Source: JAGOME01 sp039812375 (GTDB taxonomy: Bacteria; Actinomycetota; Actinomycetes; Actinomycetales; Dermatophilaceae). From it: DNA of 64,000 nt. A program made the position numbers and the translations under genes. Of this stretch, positions 1-7,856 are shown piece by piece. The notes beneath the pieces are model-generated. The model was not told where the DNA came from. It was given only the letters and a program-made list of their open reading frames with translations, and did not search any database. Where the stretch lies: assembly GCA_039812375.1 (NCBI GenBank), contig JBDIAO010000004.1, positions 9,444-73,443 on the forward strand. Reading direction: 5' to 3'. How positions within the stretch are numbered: position 1 is the stretch's first letter; every line of letters begins with the position of its first letter.

Positions 1-2
1 CG

Positions 3-380
3 ATCGACGAGCTCGTCGGCGCCGTGCTCCATCCCACCTGCGGGGCGGTGTGCGTCTTTCTTGGCGTCGTCCGCGACCACGACCGGGGGCAGCCGGTGAC
101 CGCACTCGACTACGAGGCCCATCCGAGCGCTCGGGAGCGCCTGAGCGAAGTGGCGGCGGGGGTCGTGTCGCGTACTCCGGGGGTCCGGGTGGCGGCCGTC
201 CACCGGTCCGGCCCACTGGCCATCGGAGAGGTCGCTGTCGTCGTCGCGGCCGCAGCCGCACACCGCGAGGACGCCTTCCGGGCGGCGCGCGACCTGATCG
301 ACACCCTCAAGGCCGAAGTGCCGATCTGGAAGCACCAGTCGTTCACCCACGGCGGCACCGAGTGGGTCGGCCTGCCGTGA
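3..380 (+). CDS. moaE: Molybdopterin synthase catalytic subunit MoaE (5' truncated by window edge)
   Basis: The reading frame is open from base 3, so the gene begins before the window; 125 residues and the stop are visible. MoaE is the large subunit of molybdopterin synthase, which with the thiocarboxylated small subunit MoaD turns cyclic pyranopterin monophosphate into molybdopterin in the cytosol. The family's C-terminal active-site stretch is present as LKAEVPIWKH, with the two conserved lysines, followed by the usual G-x-x-W-V end. The core FLGVVRD and YEAH motifs are also intact. The stop overlaps the GTG start of the next gene by 3 bases (GTGA), suggesting translational coupling, although the two products are not functionally related in any way I know of. 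Confidence 0.93.
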   Translation: MDELVGAVLHPTCGAVCVFLGVVRDHDRGQPVTALDYEAHPSARERLSEVAAGVVSRTPGVRVAAVHRSGPLAIGEVAVVVAAAAAHREDAFRAARDLIDTLKAEVPIWKHQSFTHGGTEWVGLP

Positions 381-1531
381 CCGCCACGGGACCAGCGGAA
401 CCGGGGCCCAAGGGCTTGGGGATGGGCGAAGGCCCGGAGCCGGCTGAGGATCCGGAGCTGACCGAGGACGGCCCGGACGACTCGAAGGCCGTTGGGCGGC
501 GCTACATCGTGCTCGTCGGCGCCACCTTCCTCGTCCTTGTGCTCGCTTCCGTCCTGGCACTGGTTCCGCTGCCCTACGTCATCATGTCCCCGGGCCCGAT
601 CACCGACACCCTGGGCTCCATCGACGGCAAGAAGATCATCGACGTCGGCTCGACCCCGACACACCCCACCTCGGGTCGGCTCTACTTCACGACCGTGCGG
701 ATCGCCGGCGGTCCCGGGGCGCGGGTCACGATCTATGACCTCGTCGGGGCCAAGCTCGACTCGCATGCCCAGGTCCTCGACGAGCAGGCCGTCTTCCCCT
801 CGGGGGTGACCCAGAGCGAGGTCGAGGAGCAGAACACCGCCGAGATGACCGGCTCCCAGGACACTGCGGCTGCGGTGGCCCTGCGCGCTCTCGGCAAAGA
901 CGTCCGCACCGAGGTCTACGTCGACCAGGTGAGTCCGGGTGGACCCTCGGATGGCACGCTCATGGCCGGGGACGTCATCGTCAGCATCGACGGGCAACCC
1001 GCCACCGATGGTGCGGTGGTGCGGGCTGCGGTGCTCGCCAAGCCGGTGGGGAGCGCGCTGTCTGTCCGCTACCGCCGTAACGGGAGCGAACGCACCGCAA
1101 CGATCACGAGCCGCGACAGTGGAGGGCACCCCATCATCGGCATCCTCATGGGGGTGCGCCACGACCTGCCTATCCCCGTGCGGATCCACGCCGGTGCCGT
1201 CGGTGGACCGTCGGCCGGGATGATGTTCGCGCTGGGGATCTACGACGTCCTCTCCGACGGCGATCTGACCGGCGGCAAGGCGATCGCCGGGACTGGCACG
1301 ATCGATGACAGTGGTGCTGTCGGGCCGATCGGCGGGATTCGAGAGAAGCTGTATGGCGCCCAGGCCGGTGGCGTGCAGTGGTTCCTTGCCCCCGAGGCCA
1401 ACTGCGCTGAGGTCGTCGGCCAGGTCCCACAGGGGATGCACGTGGTCAAAGTGGGCTCGTTCGAGCAGGCCAAGGAGGCTGTGGAGTCGATCGCGCACGG
1501 ATCGGGTGCCTCGCTGCCCAGCTGCTCCTAG
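377..1531 (+). CDS. PDZ domain-containing Lon-like (S16) membrane protease, YlbL type
   Basis: This is a predicted membrane-anchored serine protease of 384 residues. An acidic cytoplasmic N-terminus is followed by one transmembrane segment (about residues 46-68), a PDZ domain (about 170-245, with GGPSDGTLMAGDVIVSIDG), and an S16 Lon-type protease domain. The catalytic serine is in GPSAGM (Ser279). The paired lysine is the K of REKLYG (Lys324), a spacing close to the 43 residues of Lon. The GTG at 377 overlaps the moaE stop; an ATG at 422 would give a protein 15 residues shorter and is also possible. There is no ATPase module, as usual for this family. The stop codon shares the bases CTAG with the stop of the converging gene on the other strand. 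Confidence 0.9.
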   Translation: MTATGPAEPGPKGLGMGEGPEPAEDPELTEDGPDDSKAVGRRYIVLVGATFLVLVLASVLALVPLPYVIMSPGPITDTLGSIDGKKIIDVGSTPTHPTSGRLYFTTVRIAGGPGARVTIYDLVGAKLDSHAQVLDEQAVFPSGVTQSEVEEQNTAEMTGSQDTAAAVALRALGKDVRTEVYVDQVSPGGPSDGTLMAGDVIVSIDGQPATDGAVVRAAVLAKPVGSALSVRYRRNGSERTATITSRDSGGHPIIGILMGVRHDLPIPVRIHAGAVGGPSAGMMFALGIYDVLSDGDLTGGKAIAGTGTIDDSGAVGPIGGIREKLYGAQAGGVQWFLAPEANCAEVVGQVPQGMHVVKVGSFEQAKEAVESIAHGSGASLPSCS

Positions 1532-2085
1532 AGGTCAGCGAAGGTGGCGCGTAGCGCCTCGACCAGTCCAGGTGCGATGTCGCGGCCTTGCGCGACGCGG
1601 TCGTCGCTGTCATGTCGGCGCTGGCGGAGCAGGCAGCTCGAGGCGCCATCCCGGGTCACCGCGACGAGCAGGCGGACGTCTGCCCGGTCCGGGTGGGCGG
1701 CCAGGGCCGCGAGGGCTGCGTCCGGGTTCTCGGGAAGGTTCTGCTCGGCCTCCGGGGGGACCACGAGCCGCTCGATGGCAAGTGCACACCCGATCACCGC
1801 ATCGGGCCAGGCGATGCGCCGCAGCAGGTCCTCGACGCCCTGGTGGTCGGGCAGATCCTCCTGCTCGACCGCGGAGAGAGCCTGCGGGCCCAGGTCCGCC
1901 GGCGACAGGGCGGTGATCGCGCCGGGTTCGGCGGCGAGCAGGTCTGCGGTGGGCACGAGGGCGAAAAGTCGGGCCGGCTGGTCCCATCCCGCAGCGGCGA
2001 CGAAACGCTCGGTGTCCAGGGCGACGAGGTCGAGTGGGTCGGTCACGGGGCGAAGGGTTGGGCTCACCAGCTCATCGTGCCCCAT
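1528..2085 (-). CDS. PPA1309 family protein, function unknown
   Basis: The product is 185 residues, soluble and acidic, without membrane segments or recognisable catalytic motifs. Sequence and position between the Lon-like protease and the UPF0182 gene match the actinobacterial PPA1309 family, which is conserved but uncharacterised. I place the start at the ATG beginning MGHDELVSPTL. An upstream in-frame copy of the same start region (a near-identical 18-base stretch 36 bases away) encodes another MGHDE and would give an N-terminal extension of 12 residues, so the true start is uncertain by one repeat unit. The 3' end overlaps the convergent protease gene within CTAG. Confidence 0.75.
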   Translation of the reverse strand: MGHDELVSPTLRPVTDPLDLVALDTERFVAAAGWDQPARLFALVPTADLLAAEPGAITALSPADLGPQALSAVEQEDLPDHQGVEDLLRRIAWPDAVIGCALAIERLVVPPEAEQNLPENPDAALAALAAHPDRADVRLLVAVTRDGASSCLLRQRRHDSDDRVAQGRDIAPGLVEALRATFADL

Positions 2086-2124
2086 GCGCTCATGCTGCCC
2101 TATGTGCTCATCGTGCCCCATGCG
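2071..2124. repeat. Two-copy 18-bp direct repeat (period 36) at the PPA1309 gene start
   Basis: The stretch beginning CTCATCGTGCCCC occurs at 2071-2088 and again at 2107-2124. On the minus strand each copy reads as an ATG followed by GGGCACGATGAG, so the duplication carries a second copy of the translation start. Confidence 0.85.
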
Positions 2125-2223
2125 GCAGGCCACAGTTCGGCCGGAGCGCTCGGCTCGGTTAGGTTGGGGGCACGCCGCGACCGACTCCGGCCGCGACCCA
2201 CTGACGAAGGAACGGGAACAGCG

Positions 2224-5200
2224 GTGAGTCACCCCGACTGGTTCGACGAGGAGCCCACCGAAGGGAACCGTCCGCGCCCGGACGCACCGGCCCAGCCCGC
2301 CGGGCAACGCAGCGCAATCGGCCCGACCCTCGTGGTCATCGTCCTGCTCATCATCTTGGGCTCTGCGTCTGCCAGTTGGGTCACCGACCTGTGGTGGTAC
2401 GACTCGGTCGGTTTCCGCGGAGTCTTTCTCACCGAGTGGGGCACCAAGGCGCTGCTCTTCGTTCTCGGCTTCCTCATCGTCGGGGGTGTCCTCGCGGCCA
2501 ACGTCGTCGTGGCGTACCGGACTCGGCCGTTCGTCATCCCGACGACCCCGGGCCAGCAGGCGCTCGAGCAGTATCGCCAGCTGCTTCACCCGTTGCGCCG
2601 GGTTGCTCTGATCGCCGTGCCCTCGGTCATGGGAGTCCTCGCCGGGATGGGCACCGCCGGGGCGTGGCAGACCTACCTGCTCTGGCGCAACGCCGTGCCG
2701 TTCGGCACCAAGGACCCCCAGTTCGGTCTCGATGTCGGGTTCTTCGTCTTCACGATGCCGTGGCTGACCTTCCTGCTCAACTTCGCCATGCTCCTGCTGG
2801 TCCTCTCGCTGGCTGCGGCGATCTTCGTGCACTACCTCTACGGGGGTCTCCAGCTGCCCGGTCGGGGCCCGTCGACCCGCGCCGCATACGCCCACATCGG
2901 CATCCTCGGTGCGCTGCTCGCGATCGTGCGTGGCGGCTCCTATTGGCTCGACCGCTACGCGCTGTCGTGGACTGACGGCTCGCTCATCACCGGGTTCACC
3001 TATACCGGAGCCAACGCGGTGCTGCCCACCCGGGCCATCCTCGCGGTCTCCGCGGTGATGATCGCCGGCCTGTTCCTCGCCTCCATCTGGACGCTCAGCT
3101 GGCGGCTGCCGATCATCGGGGCGGCCCTGCTCATCATCACCGCAGTGCTCATGGGAGGTATCTATCCCGCCCTCGTGCAGTCCCTGAAGGTCAAGCCCTC
3201 CGAGCAGTCCCTGGAGGCCCCCTTCATCGCTCGCAACATCGCGGCCACCCGGGATGCCTACGGGCTCTCCGACATCGAGACCACGGCATACCCGGCGACA
3301 ACCGACACCGCCCCGGGACAGCTGCGCCACGACGCCGAGACGATCCCCGGCATCCGGCTCATCGACCCCAACGTGGTCACCCCGACCTTCCGCCAGCTCG
3401 AAGGCCTGCGGCAGTACTATGCCTTCCCCGACATCCTCGACGTCGACCGCTACGACATCGACGGGACGACCAGTGACTCCGTGGTCGCGGTGCGGGAGAT
3501 GAACCTCGAAGGGGTGCCGTCAGGCCAGCGCAACTGGGTCAACGACCACACCGTCTACACCCACGGGTTCGGGTTTGTCGCCGCCTACGGCAACCAGCAC
3601 ACCCGCGAGGGCGACCCGGTCTTCTTCACTGGGGGGTTCACTGACTCCGGCAAGCTCCCGGCATACGAACCGCGGGTCTATTTCGGGGAGTTCTCCCCCG
3701 AGTACTCCATCGTCGGTGCCCCGACCGGCAAGACCCCCAGGGAGTTCGACTTCCCCGACGACAAGGGCGCCGGCGGCCAGGTGAACAACACCTACACCGG
3801 CAACGGGGGCGTTCCTATCGCGTCGTTCCTGCGCAAGTCCGCGTATGCCGTCAAATACCGCGAGCCGAAGTTCCTCCTCTCCGACCAGGTCACGTCGGAG
3901 TCGCGGATCCTGGACCACCGCACCCCGAAGGAGCGCGTCGAGAGGGTCGCGCCGTGGCTCACCCTCGACGGCAACATCTATCCGGCTGTCGTCGACGGGC
4001 GCATCCAATGGGTCGTCGACGGCTACACCATGTCCGCGCACTACCCGAACTCCCAGCTGATCGACCTGGCCAACGCGACATCGGACTCGGTCACCGAGAC
4101 GTCGCGGTCGGTCTCGATCACTGCCGGGCAGATCAACTACCTGCGAAACTCGGTGAAGGCGACCGTCGACGCCTACGACGGCACGGTCCGGCTCTATGGC
4201 TGGGACACCCAGGACCCGATGCTCAAAGCGTGGTCGAAAGCCTTCCCGGGCAGTGTCCGGCCTCTCTCGGAGATCTCCGCGCAGCTGATGGCCCACCTGC
4301 GCTACCCACAGGACATGCTCAAGGTGCAACGCCAACAGCTACGCAAGTACCACGTGACCGATCCGGCCTCGTTCTATAGCGGGCAGGACTTCTGGCGGGT
4401 GCCCAAGGACCCCACGCACGCCACTCAGGACCAGCCGACCTACTACCAGTCCCTGGCGATGCCAGATCAGGATCGGCCGGCCTTCTCGCTGACGACGACC
4501 TTCATCCCCGAGGGTACTGGCCGCGAGATCCTGCGGGCGTTCCTCGCGGTCGACGCCGACGCCGGGTCCCAGAAGGGCGCCCCGTCGCCGAACTACGGCA
4601 AAATCCGGCTCCTCGAGCTCCCGCGGACCTCCGCGGTCGACGGGCCGGGACAGGTGCAGAACCAGATCAAGATCTCCACCGAGCGCTCGCAGAGCCCGAC
4701 GGAACCGCTCAACCTCGCCCAGTTCATCACCCAGAGCAGCCAGTCTGGCAAGGAGCTCACCTTCGGCAACCTGCTCACGCTACCCGTCGGTGGCGGACTG
4801 CTCTATGTCCAGCCGCTGTATGTGCAGGCCTCGAAGGAGGGCGGCTCGTTCCCGCAGATCAAGGCGACCGTGGCCGTGTTCGGCAAGAAGATCGCATGGG
4901 GCGAGACGCTCAACCAAGCACTCGACGGGCTCTTCGGCGGCGACTCCGGTGCACCAGCCAGCGACGTCGGGGCGGGCACATCCTCCGGCAGCACGACACC
5001 GGGCAGCACCCCGCCGACTGAGCAGGGCTCGCCCACCACGTCGGTGACGGCCGAGCTGGCCCAGGCGATCCTGGACATTCAGAAGGCCAACGAGGATGCC
5101 CAGGCTGCCTTGCGCGCCGGTGACTTCGCGGCATACGGCGAGGCGCAGAAACGGCTCGAGGCCGCGATCGCGCGGGCAGTCGCCGCCGGTGGACAACTCA

Positions 5201-5247
5201 CGCCGCCCGCGAGCACGCCGACCCCGTCAGCCTCGCCCTCTCCCTGA
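2224..5247 (+). CDS. UPF0182 family large membrane protein
   Basis: The product has 1007 residues, the usual length of the actinobacterial UPF0182 family. About seven hydrophobic segments lie in the first ~330 residues, the first near residues 37-60 followed by VTDLWWYDSVGF, a family signature. A large extracytoplasmic domain (NWVNDHTVYTHGFG, RYPQDMLKVQRQQL, ending near VFGKKIAWG) follows. The C-terminus is a Pro/Thr/Ser-rich tail after a short coiled-coil-like helix (AILDIQKANEDAQAALRAGDF). Function is unknown. The GTG start at 2224 is preceded by GAAGGAACGGG. It is divergent from the PPA1309 gene, so 2086-2223 holds both promoters. Confidence 0.93.
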   Translation: MSHPDWFDEEPTEGNRPRPDAPAQPAGQRSAIGPTLVVIVLLIILGSASASWVTDLWWYDSVGFRGVFLTEWGTKALLFVLGFLIVGGVLAANVVVAYRTRPFVIPTTPGQQALEQYRQLLHPLRRVALIAVPSVMGVLAGMGTAGAWQTYLLWRNAVPFGTKDPQFGLDVGFFVFTMPWLTFLLNFAMLLLVLSLAAAIFVHYLYGGLQLPGRGPSTRAAYAHIGILGALLAIVRGGSYWLDRYALSWTDGSLITGFTYTGANAVLPTRAILAVSAVMIAGLFLASIWTLSWRLPIIGAALLIITAVLMGGIYPALVQSLKVKPSEQSLEAPFIARNIAATRDAYGLSDIETTAYPATTDTAPGQLRHDAETIPGIRLIDPNVVTPTFRQLEGLRQYYAFPDILDVDRYDIDGTTSDSVVAVREMNLEGVPSGQRNWVNDHTVYTHGFGFVAAYGNQHTREGDPVFFTGGFTDSGKLPAYEPRVYFGEFSPEYSIVGAPTGKTPREFDFPDDKGAGGQVNNTYTGNGGVPIASFLRKSAYAVKYREPKFLLSDQVTSESRILDHRTPKERVERVAPWLTLDGNIYPAVVDGRIQWVVDGYTMSAHYPNSQLIDLANATSDSVTETSRSVSITAGQINYLRNSVKATVDAYDGTVRLYGWDTQDPMLKAWSKAFPGSVRPLSEISAQLMAHLRYPQDMLKVQRQQLRKYHVTDPASFYSGQDFWRVPKDPTHATQDQPTYYQSLAMPDQDRPAFSLTTTFIPEGTGREILRAFLAVDADAGSQKGAPSPNYGKIRLLELPRTSAVDGPGQVQNQIKISTERSQSPTEPLNLAQFITQSSQSGKELTFGNLLTLPVGGGLLYVQPLYVQASKEGGSFPQIKATVAVFGKKIAWGETLNQALDGLFGGDSGAPASDVGAGTSSGSTTPGSTPPTEQGSPTTSVTAELAQAILDIQKANEDAQAALRAGDFAAYGEAQKRLEAAIARAVAAGGQLTPPASTPTPSASPSP

Positions 5248-5366
5248 TTTCGGTCCGCGGGGAGTGCGGAACGCGGTCTGCGGTCACCGGTCGGTGCCGA
5301 TTTGGATGTGGCGGGTTCCTCCCGTAGCCTCGTGGTGACCGAGCGGCCTGACGGCCACTCACTCGA

Positions 5367-5440
5367 CGCGGGGTGGAGCAGCTCGGTAGCTCGCCGGGCT
5401 CATAACCCGGAGGTCGCAGGTTCAAATCCTGCCCCCGCTA
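5367..5440 (+). tRNA. Initiator tRNA-fMet (anticodon CAT)
   Basis: A full cloverleaf can be drawn. The acceptor stem pairs GCGGGG with CCCCGC and leaves an unpaired first base (C1 opposite U72), the hallmark of actinobacterial initiator tRNA. The anticodon stem ends in three consecutive G-C pairs (GGG-CTCATAA-CCC), also initiator-specific. The T arm is GCAGG-TTCAAAT-CCTGC. The CCA end is not encoded; the gene is followed by CAA. Confidence 0.95.
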
Positions 5441-5445
5441 CAACG

Positions 5446-5480
5446 CTCAGGCTCGGTTCCCGCTGGGAACCGAGCCTGAG
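5446..5480 (+). terminator. Hairpin terminator after tRNA-fMet
   Basis: A perfect 16-bp stem (CTCAGGCTCGGTTCCC / GGGAACCGAGCCTGAG) with a 3-base loop begins six bases after the tRNA. It is followed by AGCTTTCTAG, so there is only a weak T tract, as is common in high-G+C actinobacteria. Confidence 0.8.
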
Positions 5481-5511
5481 AGCTTTCTAGACTTGACTCG
5501 GTCATCACATA

Positions 5512-5553
5512 GTCATTACCTACTCCTTCAGCGTCATTACCTACTCCTTCAGC
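5512..5553. repeat. 21-bp tandem duplication carrying a start-like signal
   Basis: Two identical, directly adjacent 21-bp copies (5512-5532 and 5533-5553) begin GTCATTACCTACTCC. On the minus strand each copy contains GAAGGAGTAGGTAATGAC, that is a Shine-Dalgarno-like GGAG 6 bases before ATG, but the frames that follow are short. Confidence 0.9.
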
Positions 5554-5793
5554 AGCTGTGCTCGGCATCCCGTTAGGGGTGCCGAGCATGGAGCGCCTCA
5601 GAACGCTTCGGAGAGGGGCGGCTTGCCCGGCGCACGTGTCTGGCATGACGACGACACTGCTGTTGGGCGACACCTTGCTTGCGGAGGGGGCTCGGGGGTG
5701 ACGACAGTGAGGCTGAGGAGGCCGCCTGGGGGGTCGTGATGGGTTGGCCTCTACGGTTGGCGTCAAGAGCGTGATGATGCGCTGAGGACGCGC

Positions 5794-5831
5794 GACGGCC
5801 CTCCCTAGCTTTGGCGAGCGGGAGGGCCGTC
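5794..5831. terminator. Terminator-like inverted repeat in the decayed patch
   Basis: GACGGCCCTCCC at 5794-5805 is perfectly complementary to GGGAGGGCCGTC at 5820-5831, with a 14-base loop. It lies just upstream of the DUF6431 fragment and may be a terminator or part of the end of the former element. Confidence 0.55.
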
Positions 5832-5853
5832 ACTTGGTGCTTGGAGGGCACCC

Positions 5854-6075
5854 ATGGTGATGGTAGGTACCGACCGCGCTGAGGTCGAACGGTCATTGGT
5901 CTCGGGGGAGCTTTCCTGTCCCTCGTTCCAGGGTGTGCTGGCCCCGCGGGGACATGCTCGCTCACGGTCCTCGCGAGGGCCGGGCGGGAGTGTCAGGCAT
6001 CGTCCCCGCCGGGCGCGGTGTACCGGATGCCGGAGCACGCACGTGCTGCTGGCACGGGTGTGGCTGTGGCGGCGC
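5854..6075 (+). pseudogene. DUF6431 (transposition-associated) N-terminal fragment
   Basis: The first ~74 codons (ATG at 5854) resemble the N-terminus of DUF6431 proteins, found with actinobacterial transposon-like genes: VERSLVSGELSCPS, GVLAPRGHAR, RGPGGSVRHRPRRARCTGCRSTHVLL. The usual SCPxC pair is broken (SCPSFQ, second Cys lost), while CTGC is kept. Resemblance stops near 6075 and the frame continues into unrelated sequence to a stop at 6228. The rest of the usual protein, including its helix-turn-helix region, is missing, so this is a truncated, mutated remnant. The family call rests on recall of its consensus. Confidence 0.6.
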
Positions 6076-6223
6076 GCAACTCGGGGTCACGTCGGGCGAC
6101 AAACTCGTGTTGCTCGGGGGTGGGCACAGCACCGCCATCGAGGGTGCTCTCGATGTAGCCGACCAACTCGATGCGGTCGTCCGCCGAGAGAGCAGTCACC
6201 GAAGCCACAAGCTCTGTGCTCAC
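6072..6223 (-). pseudogene. Addiction-module antitoxin-like fragment
   Basis: Reading leftward from a GTG at 6223, about 51 codons (STELVASVTALSADDRIELVGYI, then PTPEQHEFVARRDPELRA) resemble the short antitoxin-like proteins annotated as putative addiction module components. The expected C-terminal ~20 residues are replaced at about 6072 by sequence belonging to the opposing DUF6431 fragment, and the frame runs on to a stop at 5993. No RelE/ParE-like toxin is visible nearby. Ribosome-binding sequence is poor. It is most likely a dead fragment; a short fusion protein of 77 residues cannot be excluded. Confidence 0.5.
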
Positions 6224-6261
6224 CCTGACCCCAATGTAGGGAGTGAAGCACCCCAGGTGTG

Positions 6262-6381
6262 ATGCCGCTCCTGCTTGAGCCGAGCAAGGAGGATCTGCAG
6301 CATCCGCTGGTACTGGTGAGGCCCTCGGGACAGAAGTGGATGTTGGGGGGCAAGGGATATGGATCAGATACGCGAAACTGA
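6262..6381 (+). other. Unassigned 39-codon reading frame
   Basis: An ATG-started frame (MPLLLEPSKEDLQHPLVLV...) lies between the antitoxin remnant and the transglycosylase gene. No Shine-Dalgarno sequence precedes the ATG and I recognise no family. It may be the tail of a lost mobile gene or chance. The stretch 6224-6450 otherwise holds the presumed promoter of the next gene. Confidence 0.2.
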
Positions 6382-6450
6382 TGCGCAGGAGGCCCTCACA
6401 GGGCACAGTTGTCCCTGTCGGCCCCGCCCGATAGATAGGGGGTGCGCAGG

Positions 6451-7812
6451 GTGTCCGTCCGAGACGTTCTCGTGGGGGGAGCTGTGGCCGTGGCCATGGC
6501 TGGATTCTCAGTGCTTCCCACACCTGCCGAGGCTGTTGCGCACTCTGACACTGTTGACCTGGCGGGGGCGATCACCTCGACGGTGACCAACGACTCGATG
6601 TGGCAAGGCCAGGACGCTGGGGCCATCCTGACCGCCATGTGGGGGGATGACCTCCCCACGCCCCAGGAGGGAGCCGGAACCGAGAGCACGGCAGTTCCCG
6701 CAGGGGGCGCAGGTGACGTCGTCGGGTGGGGTTTCGTCGACGGGCAGCTGTCGGCGGCATACCAACATGCCGCTGCGGCCATGCCGGCCAGCTGTCATAT
6801 GACGACGGCTGTGCTCGCCGGGATCGGCCAGGTCGAGTCCGGCAACCTCGGTGGGCGCACCGTTGGCGCTGACCACGTGGTCCGGCCGGCGGTCTACGGG
6901 CCGGCCCTGACCGGTGGCCCGTACGCCAACATCCCGGACACCGACGGCGGTCGCTGGGACGGCGTCAGCGGGTGGGACCGGGCGGTCGGTCCGATGCAGT
7001 TCATCCCCGGCACGTGGGCGACGTGGGGAACCGACGGAGACGGGGACGGCGTCGCAGACCCGCAGAACGTCTATGACGCAGCACTGTCGGCCGCGCGCTA
7101 CCTGTGCGCCGGTGGGCGCGACTTGTCCACCGAGGCCGGCCTGACCGCAGCCCTGTGGTCCTACAACCAGTCCGCGGAGTACGCGCAGCTGGTCCGCCGC
7201 TGGATCACCTGGTTCGCCACCAACGGCACGGGTGCCGGACAGCTCGCGGTGGTCGCCCTCGATCCTCCCGGTGCAGTCTCCACCACCGCGGCTGCCACCC
7301 TCGCAGCCACTGCCACCCCCACACCCAACGTCACGACGAGCGCGTCGCCGACGCAGACAACCTCGCCCACGGGTTCGACGACACCGACCGCGAGCAGTTC
7401 GTCCTCGGCGACGTCCTCGCCGTCCGGCACGTCCTCACCCTCAGCCACGTCGTCGCCTTCGGGCACGGCTACGCCGAGCGGATCGGCGAACTGCCTGTCT
7501 CCCAGCGTTCTGGCCTCGCCCAGCGCCGCGAGCACGGCCAGCCCGAGCAGCAGTTGCAACGCGCCTGCCGCCGCGGCCGCAACGTCGTCCGCATCGGCCC
7601 TGGGGAGCACGTCGACGGCGTCCGCCGCACCGACCACATCCGCCGCACCGACGGCATCCGCCACGCCCAGCCCGGTCAGCAGCTGCGTGACGGTGAGCCC
7701 GTCGCCGACAGTCAGCCCGTCACCGACCGTCAGCCCGTCTCCCACGGTCAGCCCAAGCCTGGGCGCTGGCTGCCTCTCAGCCGTGGGGACCACCCAGAAA
7801 CCTGGGCTGTGA
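6451..7812 (+). CDS. Secreted lytic transglycosylase-like (SLT/MltB-type) protein with Ser/Thr/Pro tail
   Basis: A signal peptide (about residues 1-28, ...GFSVLPTPAEA) precedes a lysozyme-like transglycosylase domain: GIGQVESGNLGG carries the expected catalytic Glu, then GPMQFIPGTWATWGTDGDGDG with an Asp-rich calcium-type loop, YDAALSAARYLCAGG and LWSYNQSAEYAQLV. It likely cleaves peptidoglycan outside the cell. From about residue 270 the protein is a long Ala/Ser/Thr/Pro tail with five scattered cysteines, ending in repeats encoded at 7693-7754. I choose GTG 6451 because AGGGGG lies at a suitable distance; GTG 6442 abuts that site. It sits just after a decayed patch, but its codon use is normal. 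Confidence 0.85.
   Translation: MSVRDVLVGGAVAVAMAGFSVLPTPAEAVAHSDTVDLAGAITSTVTNDSMWQGQDAGAILTAMWGDDLPTPQEGAGTESTAVPAGGAGDVVGWGFVDGQLSAAYQHAAAAMPASCHMTTAVLAGIGQVESGNLGGRTVGADHVVRPAVYGPALTGGPYANIPDTDGGRWDGVSGWDRAVGPMQFIPGTWATWGTDGDGDGVADPQNVYDAALSAARYLCAGGRDLSTEAGLTAALWSYNQSAEYAQLVRRWITWFATNGTGAGQLAVVALDPPGAVSTTAAATLAATATPTPNVTTSASPTQTTSPTGSTTPTASSSSSATSSPSGTSSPSATSSPSGTATPSGSANCLSPSVLASPSAASTASPSSSCNAPAAAAATSSASALGSTSTASAAPTTSAAPTASATPSPVSSCVTVSPSPTVSPSPTVSPSPTVSPSLGAGCLSAVGTTQKPGL
7693..7754 (+). repeat. 18-bp tandem repeats encoding the SPSPTV tail
   Basis: Units at 7693-7710, 7711-7728 and 7729-7746 (consensus GTCAGCCCGTCNCCGACN) plus an 8-base partial copy encode V-S-P-S-P-T repeats near the C-terminus of the transglycosylase-like protein. 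Copy number could vary by slippage. Confidence 0.9.
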
Positions 7813-7856
7813 GCCCGACCGCCAGGGAGCGGGGGTGTGCCGCATAGGGTGACACC

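Larger units (their letters stand above)
5481..5853. other. Gene-poor decayed stretch between tRNA-fMet and mobile-element remnants
   Basis: I find no convincing gene here. Codon usage lacks the strong G/C third-position bias of neighbouring genes in every frame. It contains a 21-bp tandem duplication (5512-5553) and a 12-bp inverted repeat (5794-5831). A chance 18-codon reading frame starts at 5645 but has no family resemblance. Confidence 0.6.

Noticed and set aside
110..1498. A 462-codon minus-strand frame opposite the Lon-like protease
   Set aside because: It is a shadow frame of a well supported gene, rich in Asp/Gly/His from reversed codons and without family resemblance.
2086..3330. 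Large upstream extension of the PPA1309 frame on the minus strand
   Set aside because: It runs antisense through the UPF0182 gene, has no family features, and homology begins only near MGHDELVSP.
5645..5701. 18-codon frame MTTTLLLGDTLLAEGARG
   Set aside because: It has no ribosome-binding site and no known relatives, and it lies in a decayed stretch; chance is the best explanation.
6224..6450. Possible c-di-AMP (ydaO-type) riboswitch before the transglycosylase-like gene
   Set aside because: Such riboswitches often precede actinobacterial cell-wall hydrolase genes, but the conserved core segments could not be found here.
5367..6450. tRNA-fMet as integration site of a genomic island
   Set aside because: No repeat of the tRNA 3' end and no integrase were found; only short decayed remnants lie downstream.
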